Notes under the pieces: model-generated
What the model saw: only the letters and a program-made list of their open reading frames with translations
What the model was told of the DNA's origin: nothing
Databases searched by the model: none
In this document: in pieces, positions 10,670 through 21,193 of the stretch
Layout: each line of letters begins with the position of its first letter
How positions within the stretch are numbered: the stretch's first letter is position 1
NCBI GenBank assembly: GCA_021234155.1
Contig: JAJEKV010000008.1
Span: 11,090,740 to 11,154,739, forward strand
DNA length: 64,000 nt
From: Isoetes taiwanensis
Taxonomy: Eukaryota > Streptophyta > Lycopodiopsida > Isoetales > Isoetaceae
Direction of reading: 5' to 3'
Made by a program: the position numbers and the translations under genes

Positions 10670-13344
10670 CAAGGAAGAGAGATCGAAAAGAGATTGTATG
10701 CAAAGAAGGTAGCAATGAAGAAGAATTCCCCTTCTAAAGATTAAGCCTTCAAAGGCGAATAAGAAATTGAGACCGAAAGTGACCAAGTAGAATAAGAGAA
10801 ATTTCGGGGAGAAATTTATGAAGTATTCAACCAAATTAGTACAAATGTTGATGACAATGACAAAGGCCGCATCATTGACAGGTCTTCTTTGGAGGGCAAG
10901 GGATTTACCAATTGCTTCTATAAAGAAATCTAAGCAGTTGTTACTATGGTAGAGCAAATGGTGAAGAATTTGAAGGAAACAATGCAAGAACATAAGTTTG
11001 AGAGGAATTATGACATGCTTCATGCAAGGAAGTCCACCCCGATAATGGCAAAGGCCGGTACAAATGGTGTCAAGCCATTGAATCAAGCGAGAAGTGGCGG
11101 ATTGCTCGGCAGATCCCCGGAAAAACAATTTCAAATGCTTTTCAAAGAAGGGTGCAAGCTAACAAAGGGGAAGGACCTTGGTCAATGTTCGGGAGGAGGA
11201 AGCGGATGGATAGCATGTTAGATCACAATAGAGAATTTGTTATCAAGTTAAGACCCGAGAAAATACAAGAGTTTCTCCATACAAGAAAGGCGTGAGGAAG
11301 TATGTATCGAGCGAGGAATAAAGATGGAACATCAATTCACCTTCTTGAAGTTAGCCAAGTAAGTATTCATCCTATATTGTAGGGTTCATTATATGTAGCA
11401 TTTATTTGGCATTCACACGATTTCCTATGCAGTTGCAATTCTACCTCGGGTTTAGAGAGGAGAATCCTCATATCAAAATTGCATTGCGAGACTTTTGAGA
11501 GGTTGAAACCTAGTTTTGTAAGGAGGATGCGTGAGAGGCATACATTTGTTGCATTTACCACTTGAAATTTGAATACATCATGCAAGGATTGAACGACTGA
11601 GAAAATCGGGTGGAGTTCATGACAATTGCAAGCGCCACTGTGAGATTTGTGGCCCCGGCCCGTAATGTGCAGCCAAGGAGCATACAATCAAGTGTACCGG
11701 TGATTTATGGAGACAAGTGGTCCGGCAAAGGTGATGATGAGGAGTGGTTTGATCATAAGCGCTTGATGTTGGTGTAAAAAATGTGGGTTGGATAGAATTA
11801 GAAAATGTCCACGGGAAATGGATGGCACGGGTTCATTACTAGTTACTTGGAAGACATTTGAAAAGCAAACCTGTGGACCGGGGACAGAGAATCGAGGGGA
11901 TCCAAGAAAGGCTTTGAGGTACAAACACGTCTTGAGATTAGTACTGATGACGAAGTCCCAAAGAATTTCAAGAGGAAGTGAAGAAGGTAATATCAGATTT
12001 TGTTCCACACAATTACATAGCACATTGGCGGGCCAATCGGTTTAAACAAGTGTGTGTCATCATTTCGGAAGATACAATTGTATCATTATTGACTTTGCGA
12101 AAATTACAAAGCATCAAGATCCGAATGAGCCCCGATCAATGCAACCGCATACGGATCAAGTTTCTATACTTGTTCACATAACATATAGGCATGACAAAAG
12201 TGTTGATATTCCATTCTGTTCTGTGCGCATGTAAGAAGACCGCCCAAAGAAGAAAAAAAAGAAGGTTGGAGCGGATCGGGAATAGACTCAACAACGGTGG
12301 GAAGATCATAAAAGAGACTCACTTTTACATTTTCGATGATAAAGTGCATGACTCATTATTTGTGGAACTTTGCCTACAAAAGCATGTTGCATGGCTTAAG
12401 GAACAGGAAATAGAGTATGAGAAGCATTGGTTTTGGAGTGATGGCTGCTCATCACAATTCAAGTCAGGAAAACCTTTTTTTTTCTTAGGCAGGTACTTCA
12501 CAATCAATGACAAGGAAATAGTGTGGAACTACTTTGCCACTGCTCATGGTAAAGGTGAACATGATGGTGCAGTCTTTGTTATCAAAAGGTCGCTAAGTAA
12601 GGAACAACTCAAACCCAATGGTGTGCAACCGAGGCATGCTAAAGATATTGTAAAATTTACGTGTACATATTTATTGATCTACCGGTCGATGAAACAGATG
12701 AGATCAAAAAAAGATATTTTTGGGAAATTGAACTTTGTTGTGGCAAACATGGAAGAATATGAAATTGAAACACTCAAAGGCACAAAGAAGATTCATTTGT
12801 ATCGGACTTGTCGTGGGACTAGACCAAACAGGCTTGCTCATAGATGCCTGTCATGTTTCTGCTCGTTTTGCATGGATCATAATTGGGACTCCTGCATCAA
12901 TACAGGTAGATTAGGAAAGTGGGAGGTAACCGACTTAAAACCGAGGAGTTGAGAAGAAAAAGGAGACTCTTGAACAAGCCAATGAATGGATCAGTAATTT
13001 GGTAGAGGTAGGTGACAATTTTGCGGTGAATCTTTGAGGTAGACAATTCAGAGGGTGTGGACTTCTACATCCTCAAGTGCACAGAACCCAAATGCACACT
13101 TGAAGATTCATACAAAGATGGATGGGGGCAAAAATTTGGAGTGCATGAGGTTATCTTAAGTGGATTGTATTATCAATTCTTGGGTAATTTCAAGTATATG
13201 TTGCTCACTAAACAACCCGAAGCCTCCGTGCACAGCCATGTGGTAAGATATCCTAAAATTGATATGGAAAAAGTAGAAGGCACTGGACATGTATGCAATT
13301 TCACGGGGAGACCCATGAAAAAATTATGGCTAGTCTCCCAATAA
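10670..13344 (+). pseudogene. DDE-type transposase-like gene (SDGCSSQFK family), frameshifted
   Basis: Recognisable blocks on the plus strand, in order: a basic N-terminus (about 10720-10800), a helical RSPEKQFQMLFKEG block (about 11110), an intron-like GTAAGT...TGCAG gap (11360-11432), a block FVPHNYIAHWRANRFK, then IIDFAK near 12085 (candidate first catalytic Asp). The longest frame (12191-12952) has WSDGCSSQFKSG and FATAHGKGEHDG, followed by a cysteine-rich CLSCFCSFC. The C-terminal block 13057-13344 has EGVDFYILKC and VILSGLYYQF. Proteins with this order (DFAENY-like, SDG-SQFK, HGKG-DG) occur as transposase-like ORFs in plants and animals, from memory. Several frame changes and stops make this copy inactive. 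A paralogue of the C-terminal block is at 31745-32290. Confidence 0.6.
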
Positions 13345-13852
13345 CAATGTAATTGTTTGACACTTAACGAAATTGATGTTATTCTTTTCAAGTGATTTGT
13401 TGTTCCAGCACCTAAGCATGTAAGCACATATTTTTATATATATTAACAATAGTGAGGATGCACAAGGGTGGTGTGCATGGACACGTACATCAAAATGAAG
13501 ATTGAATTGTTGTTTATAAGAATGTAGATTTGTGACATTGGAATAAGGTTCAATTATTTATTTTGGTACCATCACTATCCCAACATTCTTGGCAAAAATA
13601 TATTGTCAAGGCGTTTCCTCGATGTGACATGTGTCAATTCGAGTAGTCATACGAAATATTGCAGCACGGTTTGAATTAATTGTTCGGCGGCGTGTGAGGT
13701 TTATCGCATTAATCGACGGCGCCCTAAGCACAGGACTTAAGCAGTAGGCGCCCACAAGCTCACGCTCCGCCTACAAGCTCTCCGCCAATTCATCCGCCCG
13801 CCAATTCCTCCTCTGCACTCCGCCCAATCCGCATTCCTCCCAATCCTCCGGC
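13345..13852. other. Intergenic, CT-rich leader before the next ORF
   Basis: No coding motif. The last 110 bp (13745-13852) is a pyrimidine-rich tract with repeated CCGCC(T/C)AC and CCAATTC elements, like a plant 5' untranslated leader for the ATG at 13853. Confidence 0.4.
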
Positions 13853-14460
13853 ATGAAGCGAGCACATAGCGAGGAGCCGGAGGTCACCTCGAAGCGGCGC
13901 TTACTAAGCGTAGAAGAGGTGTTCCCTCCACTCTTCCCGCCTCTGCCGGAAGTGCTTGCTGCCTCCCACTCTGCTGCCTCCTCTCCCGCCCACTCTACTG
14001 CCTCCCAGTTTGAGGAGTCTGATTCCGATTCCTCATCTTCTGATTCCTATGAGGAATCAGAAAATGAGGAATCGGAAATGAATTCGCAGGAATATGTCAC
14101 CGCCGTGATGCAGGGATGGAGGAGGAGGAGGAGGAGGAGGAGGAGGAGGAGGAGGAGGAGGAGGAGGGGGGGGAGGAGGAGGAAGCCGACTTGGAGGAGC
14201 TCAGGGCTTTCCTTAAAGGTACATGCAAATTTTCATTTGTTTTCTGTTTTCATTTTTTCGTTTGTTTAATCTTCGTTTGTTTAATTTTTCGTTTGTTTCA
14301 TTTGTTGCAGATGGAGAATGAATGCAGGAGCAGATGAAGATGAAGAAGACACCCCCTTGAAGAAGACACCCCCCCTTGAAGAAGACACCCCCTTGATGAA
14401 GAAGACAACCCCCTTTGAAGAAGACACCCCCTTTGAAGAATACACTGGCCTCAGGGCCAA
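13853..14460 (+). CDS. Unrecognised Ser/Glu-rich gene with an expanded GGA repeat
   Basis: Begins MKRAHSEEPEVTSKRRLL, then a proline/alanine stretch and an acidic-serine run (EESDSDSSSSDSYEESENEE). At 14115-14168 a (GGA)n tract interrupts it: the frame from the ATG reads poly-Arg, while the next frame reads poly-Glu and continues into ADLEELRAFLK. The Glu frame fits the acidic context, so a one-base slip in or before the tract is likely. A GTACATG donor after LK (14219) and TTGCAG acceptor (about 14310) suggest one intron. The second exon enters a GAAGACACCCCC minisatellite. No known domain; it sits between two convergent transposon genes. Confidence 0.4.
14115..14185. repeat. (GGA)n microsatellite
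   Basis: About 17 near-perfect GGA/AGG triplets interrupted by a G run at about 14166. It lies within the ORF starting at 13853. Confidence 0.9.
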
Positions 14461-14505
14461 AATTTTGTAAAAATTTTGTAAAAATTTTGTAAAAATTTTG
14501 TACAT
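14339..14505. repeat. Minisatellite GAAGACACCCCCTT and AAAATTTTGTA repeat
   Basis: Five diverged copies of GAAGAAGACACCCCCTTTGA-type units (14339-14440), then four copies of TAAAAATTTTG (14456-14502). The first unit would encode alternating EEDTP and KKTP-like peptides. Confidence 0.8.
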
Positions 14506-15159
14506 TGGCCTAATGGCCTTTTTTTTATAAAAAATCTTGTTTACCATCAAACTTTGTTGTAACTTTGTTTCTTGTTTCATTGAGATCTCTTCTTCTTCAT
14601 CTATGAAATGTTATTTTTGTCTATCTATCAAATTTATGAAGTTCGAATTCCTGTGCAGTCCATTCAGATTCTCGCTTGAAGATAATAAAGGTGCTCTAGC
14701 TCTTTCATTAGTTTCAAACACTGAGCATTTTAATCACTTTCAGCAGTGCCAGTGAGTAAGCACTGGAACACACGAGCACTTATGCAATAAACAGCTACCT
14801 TTAAACAGTTATATGGCTTAACAATAAGCACTGCACCTTACCTGCATGACAGTAAGCACATGATGACATTAAGCAACTACATAAAAGTATCTGTCACTGC
14901 AAGACAATAAGCAGTATCTGCCATTAAGACTCAAACCATAGCACTTGCAGGCAATTTTTTTTTTTAAGCACTTGATAAGTTTTAAGCATCCCTTTCAGTC
15001 AGCATTGAAGTATATATAAACAATATAGCAAAAACTTATAGACAAGTCTGCATTGAACTACATAAACAATATAGCAAAAACATTCTTAAATTAAGATAAA
15101 GATGGTACATGAAAAGTGTAGGATTCCTTGGCCTAAATAAATGACAAACAGACCAATAA
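14506..15159. other. No gene recognised
   Basis: AT-rich, with repeated words (AAGCACTTG, CAGTAAGCA, CAATAAGCA; CAATATAGCAAAAAC twice near 15024 and 15068). Probably the 3' region of the minus-strand FCP1-like gene. Confidence 0.4.
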
Positions 15160-15490
15160 TCATGGAGAATGACAAGCGTCATCACCATAAACCTTCTCCA
15201 ATTCCTCCTTCACAAACCTGCAGAACTGCAACTGTTTTCCAGAAAGTCTTTCCAAGCATAGCTTCATAATCTTTCTATCTGTCTTAGGCCAAGGCTTGTA
15301 TCTATGTGTATTCTTCACCAGTAACTTCATTTCTTCCTCAGTCTTGGCCTGCAGTATTTCTTCTATCTTTGGGGTGAGTACTGGTAGCACTTCATCATGG
15401 ACATCCATCTTGAATGCAGGTACCCGCAGAAATTTCCAGGGACTGCTAAGGTAAGACTTGTACAATGAATCATCAAGAAGCAAAGTCTTA
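15160..15490 (-). pseudogene. FCP1-like (HAD phosphatase) gene, C-terminal part
   Basis: The minus strand begins KTLLLDDSLYKSYLSSPWKF. It carries the DDS motif and the S/P-rich turn that close the FCP1/NIF catalytic domain, where the usual form is a hydrophobic run then DDSPYKALLNPP. The rest is an alpha-helical tail ending at a stop at 15160. The N-terminal part of the same protein ends at RFSG at 26118. Removing 15499-26109 and one CCCGAGAA copy restores the codon series across the break with no frame change, so the hAT landed in an intact exon. A paralogous copy is at 30731-31334. Confidence 0.75.
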
Positions 15491-15498
15491 CCCGAGAA
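15491..15498. repeat. hAT target-site duplication, left copy
   Basis: CCCGAGAA, identical to 26110-26117. An 8-bp duplication is diagnostic of hAT-type insertion. Confidence 0.9.
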
Positions 15499-15534
15499 CA
15501 GGGATAGGTTCAATACTGTATACGTTTTATACGC

Positions 15535-15870
15535 AATACGTATTTTTCGTTTGATACGGCACAAATTTGACGTTTAATACGTCAAAAATACGGCTAAAAA
15601 TTTTCCGTCGAAAACTTTCGGCGTGTTTAAAACAACTTTGTTTAAACTAAGTCCGGTTGGTTCGTAAAAGCGAAATAGTATTTTAAACTACGCCGACCAG
15701 AAATAGTTTCGCGTAAGCGAAATAAACTGTTTTGCTTATGCGAAAACATCTTCGCGTAAAAGCGAAAAGTCAAGTTGCTCTTCGCGAAACTATTTCGGTT
15801 GGCGTGTTTAAAACAAACTGTTTAAACTACGCGAAGATGTTTTCGCGTAAACAGCTTTGCTTCACATTTA
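15535..15870. repeat. hAT left subterminal repeats
   Basis: Clusters of ATACGTATTTTTCG, CGTCAAAAATACG, GTTTAAACTACGC and TTCGCGTAAGCGAAA. Several are palindromes; comparable motifs fill the right arm. Such arrays usually bind the transposase BED/zinc domain, which is inferred here. Confidence 0.7.
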
Positions 15871-16319
15871 AACTTTGCAAAGCATCTTGGGCCTTTTTGC
15901 TAAGGGAAAAAAACTTTTTGCGCCACTGTTGGGTCTATTTTGTGCAGGTGAAATATTATATATAAGGAAAACTTGTTTAGCTCTAGAATTCGCCTCGAAC
16001 GTTGACTACCAGGTTGAGTCCACATACTCCTTGGGAAACGGTCAGCCTTTGAGGTGTGGGTTTTTGCGTCAGGGCCTCGGCGGGAATTGTGAAGTGAGAT
16101 TCCTCCTTCACAGAGTTTTCCGACCTTGGGTTCCTACCCTGTTCCTTAGAGACCGGACGTCGATGTAACATATGCGCAGTGAGCTTGCTCCTTCGCGTAT
16201 ATAGACGTCGGCCTTTAGTTTGGACGATTAAGGAGTCTTTACCCTTTAGCATACTAAAACAGAGGGATGGTAATTTTAGATAGCAGCGGGGATGCCGGTG
16301 GTCATGCATCTACATCGAG

Positions 16320-18887
16320 GTGCCGCTCGCCATGCATCCACACATCACGCCGCGCGGCAGTCATGCATCATCGTCTAGGGGTGCGCAGCCATTGCGCGGT
16401 CATGGCAGGGCCACGGGAGTTGGAACAGCACGTGGAAGAATTATATGTCGAAATCCTGGTGGTCGAAAGAGAGGTCCTGAGTGGGGATTTGTGAAGGAAT
16501 TTGGTTGGAGAATGAGTGGCAATGTGTATTTTGTGGGTACATCGTCAATAAATGGATCCGCGACAAGAATACGAGCTCATCTTTTACGGGATCCTAGAAT
16601 TGGGGTGCAAACATGTACGGCATCTGCTGACATACGACAAGATGCACTTGAAGTGTTGGGTCGAAAAAATAATAGAAGCAGAAGAACACAGCCAAGGGAT
16701 AGCCAAGAACCTTCACCATGCCAAGAAGAAGAGATCAATTACACCACCCCTCTGCGCAGTAGCCAACGCATTACCAACGGAGGGTGGACTAGGGTCGATA
16801 GATGGGTTAAGTGCAGGGCGAAAAAGAATGGCGAGACAATTCAGGATAGTGGAAAAGACGGACTAAGCAACAGAGGGTTGACCCGATTGCTTAACATCGA
16901 GCAACCGAAGAAGACGCGAATTGAAGGTTGTAGAGGCCTTTCTATCGCCCGGGTTGTCTCCACATATTTTGGAGCACAAAGCAATCAAAGAAGCCTTCCG
17001 AGGAAGTTGCCAAAGCAGGCCCAACTTTTAGATTGCCTTCATACAAACACATGCGAATAACAAAATGGTGGATGAAATTCATGGAAGAATGGTCGAGAGG
17101 GTGGAACTGAAGTTAAGTCGAAGTTGAAGCGGGCCGGCCTCTCTAGTCACCGATGGTTGGAGCAATGTAAATAAGGACCATCTTATAAATTTCATGATCG
17201 TATATCCGTGGGGTAAGTATTCTTGAAAACCGTAGAAACCAAAACCCACCAAGTCACGGGGAGATTGGATTTTTCAAAAGACAAAGGTGTGATAGAGAGT
17301 TTTGGACCCAAGAGAATATTCAGGTCGTAATGGACAATGCATCTAATTGTAAGTTAGCGGGTGAAATGTTGGAGTCCGAATTTCCGGGATTGCATCGCGA
17401 CCACCGCCAATGCCATTGCCTAAACTTATTCTTTGAAGGACTGGTTTTCACAAAGACGCTTGGTTCAAAGATCCCATTCAAAAGGCCCGTCGTGCCTCGC
17501 GTGAAATTCATCACAAAGAAGCCGGCAATTTACGCCATATACAAGTCATTGCGTCGGAAGGCCCTTGCACTCATGAATCAAGAGGCAGACCGGTTTGGTT
17601 CCAATTACATTTGTCTTGAAAGAGTGCTCAGTGTCCCGACTCAATTATCTCGACCTTCAACCATCTGAGAGTTCTTTGAATGGGGAGGAGGCAGAGAGGG
17701 AAAAAAATGCTTCAAAACACCGGACAAAGCTGCTCTTCTTCGAGAAATGCTTGGGGAGACATTTTGAGAGGCGTTAAGAATGTTGTCAAGTGCATGCAAC
17801 CTGTTTGTCATGCCATCAAAACCCTTGATTCTTGAAGGCAAGCTTTGGAAAGGTGTGGAGGTGCTGGCACTCCATTCAATCCTTTCTAGAACGCGATGGC
17901 CCTAATGCACCCTTTGATAATGCTAAGCACGCAGCACTGCTTAGAGACTTTAATGAACGATGGAAGAAGTCCTATAATGATCTTCATGGCGCCGCACATG
18001 CCTTAGACCCACACAACCATGATATGGACCAGCATACAGATAAAGAAGTGATGGGTTCATTGAAGAAGGTTGCAAAAATGTTTTACCCCAACAGCTCGGA
18101 CTACAAAGTTTTCATTCTTTGAGTTAATGAATACCAGAACTTGAGTGGAAGGTGGGCAGATGAAGAGCTTCACGATGCACTGGAGAGTCACAAGAAGGAA
18201 CCAAATATGGAATCTTATGCATGGTGGCAAGCCCATGGACAGGTTACTGATACGTTACAGGCCCTCGCAATGACTATCCTCTCCTTGGTATCCTCCAATA
18301 GTGCAAGTGAGAGAAACTGGAGTGCTTATAAATATATACATAGTGTGACACGAAATCGCCTCCTGCATAAGAAGGCTGACAAACTTGTATATAACTTCTC
18401 AAACTGGCGTCTCTTGAATCGCAACAGTGGTGCAGCCGTAGTTGATAAGCTGCAGTTCCCTTTCATGGATGCAGATTCTGAAGTGGAAGAGGACAACTTC
18501 GAAGACAGTGAGGACGAGCTGCTTGCTGTAAATGCCGCTAACCATGTTGACGAGGACATTCAACGTACCCATTTTGTCGATGCCGAAGATGATTTAGACA
18601 AGAACATGTTCTCGGACAACTCAGACGACAGCGAAGATACAGAAGAGGAGTCAGATACAGAAAGGCCAGGTCCAAGTAATACAAGAGATCAGCCTGAGGA
18701 CTTAATGGTACGCGAGCCATCGGACTCTCCAATGCCAATGACCCAGACAAACAGGCAACGAGTCAGAAAGAACACATCTCGAGGACGTTCCAGTAAGGGA
18801 AAAGGCCAGAGGAGGTTGAGCCTAGGCCAGCTGGCAGAAGAAGACGGAAGTGCAGATGATGAAATTGATGAAGACGGTGATGTCTAG
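16320..18887 (+). pseudogene. hAT transposase, frameshifted
   Basis: Blocks in order: a BED-finger-like segment near 16500-16620 (NGSATRIRAHLLRDP, with expected cysteines partly lost), the first catalytic region SLVTDGWSNVNKDHLINFM near 17135-17190, the second VVMDNASNCKLAGEML followed by HCLNLFFE near 17325-17435, and a RFGSNYICLERVLSV block near 17590. The C-terminal dimerisation domain lies in one open frame from 18141, with WWQAHG and ASERNWSAYKYIHS...RNRL. An unusually long acidic tail (DSEDTEEESD and similar) with a basic Gly/Arg end runs to a stop at 18887. Frame changes occur between blocks (about 17060, 17220, 17330, 17670 and 17780), some of which could be introns. As read, it is not a continuous gene. 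Confidence 0.8.
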
Positions 18888-19225
18888 AGAGAGGAGGTGA
18901 TGACTACCCTCAGTCTGTCTATTGTAATCGTATATGAGGATGTTCAAAAACTATTGTAACCATCCTGGCACTATGAATTAAAAGTAAAGTTCTTTGTTAC
19001 AAGTTTTTTGTCTTCCATATATTTCGTTACCTTGTGGAATTTTCCTTTCATGTATGATGTTTGTTTCATGTATTGTATGATGGTTCATGTAACTTCCGTC
19101 CATGTTTCATTCATTTGTAATATAAGTCGATCTAAGTGCCTAGATCCGGTCCGGTCGACACGACTCTAACGGATCTGAGATGTCACTAGATACACGATCC
19201 ACTCTCCAACCACTAGATAGGTGAG
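18888..19225. other. hAT transposase 3' flank
   Basis: AT-rich, no gene. A run of GTTTCATGTATG/TTCATGTAA words near 19045-19110 looks like 3' untranslated sequence. Confidence 0.4.
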
Positions 19226-19390
19226 TGCAAGCATGGGTCACCGGATATCAAAGTCAAAGCATCGAGAATTTCCCAATCTTGCTCACCCCGCCTCTGTGGA
19301 CAATGGAACTTAGCATTCAAGCTAAGCTACATTGCCCAAAGAGGCGGGAAAGAAAAAGTGGGAAGTGTCGTTTTTGAACTCGCCAATCAT
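19226..19390. repeat. Foldback copy 1 of the AAGCATCGAGA family
   Basis: Left arm AAGCATCGAGA...TTTCCCAATCTTGC, loop GAACTTAGCATTCAAGCTAAG, and right arm with CAAAGAGGCGGG and GTGGGAAGTGTCG. The arms pair over about 50 nt with mismatches. It is the most diverged of three copies. Confidence 0.65.
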
Positions 19391-19672
19391 CGAGCTATCT
19401 TATTTTATGTCGAACTTACCCCCAAAGACCGGGTTCATGTATGATAGTTCTTTCTATGTTTCTTTCATGTGTAACCGCTGATTGGTTCTCGAAAACCCGT
19501 TGGATCAGACCCGTCTCGACCTCCGTTGTTGCTTGCCTCTTCGCATGCGCCCGGAATCTTGCCGATGAGAAGTAATCCACGCATGCTAAGGGGCCAAAGC
19601 ACCTCGGACCAGCGGGACGAATCTGATCCATCGAAGGTTCACAAGGTACCGGTACCCAAGTCGAATAACTTT

Positions 19673-19846
19673 GGTATGCCAAATTGGGCTTTGAATGCTA
19701 TCTGGACCTATAATCTGTACTCTATTCCTCTGGGTGGCACATGCTCTAAATACCCAAATGGGTTTGCATGGCATGTGCCACCCAAAGGAATGGAGGTACA
19801 AATTATAGGTCCGTGATGGCATCCAAATGGCGATTTGGCATGCCAT
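19673..19846. repeat. Long imperfect hairpin, about 75-nt arms
   Basis: The left arm runs from TGGTATGCCAAATTGGGC to GGGTGGCACATGC. The right arm is its complement and ends GATTTGGCATGCCA. The paired segment GGACCTATAAT...TGTAC...ATTCC is well conserved. Structure resembles a pri-miRNA or a small foldback element. Confidence 0.75.
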
Positions 19847-20269
19847 CGGCGTCAAACCCAATGAATCGCAAGCAACCACTAGGCTGATATCATCCGCCGC
19901 CACAATAAAAATAGAGTACTCAAAACCTTGTTACCTACAATCCACCACCTTGCCAAGGGGACGCGCGTACTCTAATTTGAAGTCATAGTGATGCTCAAGG
20001 TTCTCCATCAATAGCAGGAGTTAGGATGTTCCATGATTTGGTGTCTAACAACCGCTATATAGATGGACAACACCCAGGCACCACTTTGGCTTGAAATTAG
20101 AGTGCGCTCTCACCTCTGACGTCATAGCAAGTTCAACCTCTAGAACGAACGATTTTTGCTCCGACTCCCATTGTGAGCCTCTTTGTGTAATATAACCTAG
20201 CAAAGTGACTAAGCTACATTGACACAGAGAGACTACACAAGAGAGTCAGAACAAAGCCCGCTCTTTGTA

Positions 20270-20365
20270 GAGGAGGTAACAAGAATTTCGAGAAGTCTAT
20301 ATTGTTTGTAGCGAACAATATCAAGCCTGGTGAGTTGACAACCATTCAAGAGGATCACGCTCCAG
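20270..20365. repeat. Direct repeat, copy 1 (pair at 20735-20829)
   Basis: GGAGGTAACAAGAATTTCGA continues about 90 bp to ACAACCATTCAAGAGG. It is repeated at 20735-20829 with scattered changes, and the two copies bracket foldback copies 2 and 3. Confidence 0.75.
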
Positions 20366-20391
20366 GCCAGGATGAAAGAGACCTGAGTACA

Positions 20392-20680
20392 AGCATCGAG
20401 ACTTCCCAAACCTTGCTTTCACCCCTCTTTGAACAATGGAACTTAGCATGTAAACTAAGCTACATTGCCCAAAGAGGAGGGGAAAGAAAGATTGGGAAGT
20501 CTCGATGCTTGAACTCATCAATCACTAACATCCAATTAACCCGAAGACCTGGGTCCAAGCATCGAGACGTCCCAGTCTTTGCTTTCACCCGCCTCTTATG
20601 GACAATGGAACTTAGCATGTAAACTAAGCTACATTGCCCAAAGAGGCGGGGGAAAAAAAAACGGGGAAGTCTCGAAGCTT
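20392..20680. repeat. Foldback copies 2 and 3 of the AAGCATCGAGA family
   Basis: Two tandem hairpins, about 20392-20512 and 20556-20680. Each has arms of about 45-50 nt beginning AAGCATCGAGAC(T/G)TCCCA, a shared loop core CTTAGCATGTAAACTAAG, and a right arm with CAAAGAGGCGGGG...GGGAAGTCTCGA(T/A)GCTTG. Copy 2 pairs almost perfectly at its base. A distant relative may lie at 20165-20240. Confidence 0.75.
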
Positions 20681-20828
20681 GAACTCATCAATCACTAACA
20701 TCTAATGAACCCACAGAATCGCAAGCTCCTTCTAAAGGAGGTAACAAGAATTTCGAGAAGTCTATATTGTTTGCCATGGAGAATATAAAGCCTGGTGACC
20801 TGACAACCATTCAAGAGGGTTGCGCTCT

Positions 20829-20949
20829 TGGCTTACTCCCTTTTCGAGTTTCCTGCTTGACGTATCTAATTCGCCACCTGAGTGAGCGATGTCATCCTAG
20901 GGGGCAAATTAGATACACCAAACAGAAAACGAAAGAGACTAAGCCAGGG
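20829..20949. repeat. Long imperfect hairpin, about 45-nt arms
   Basis: TTGGCTTACTCCCTTTTCGA...GTATCTAATTCGCC pairs with GGGGCAAATTAGATAC...CGAAAGAGACTAAGCCA. It is unrelated in sequence to the neighbouring foldbacks. Confidence 0.65.
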
Positions 20950-21193
20950 TGAGCGAGTTGGAAGTCTCGAGTTAGGAAGTCCACTAATCCTAATTGGCAT
21001 CTGTCCCTAATTAGGATGTTCAAAAATCACTAACATACTTACTTTACTTAACTACAACACAAACAACTCAATGCGCCGAGCAACCCAACCCCCAAAATGT
21101 TATTTAGACAAAAAAATCCTCGTCAACGTTAGTTCATTCATGTGCATCTGAGATCTCAGGGAAAAATATCAAAAAAAATTAATGTAGAGTAGC

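Noticed and set aside
16267-16494. Separate short gene before the hAT transposase
   Set aside because: It overlaps the BED-like region in another frame and has no independent support.
20392-20680. CRISPR-like array
   Set aside because: Only two or three copies, each an inverted repeat without unique spacers, inside a eukaryotic hAT element.
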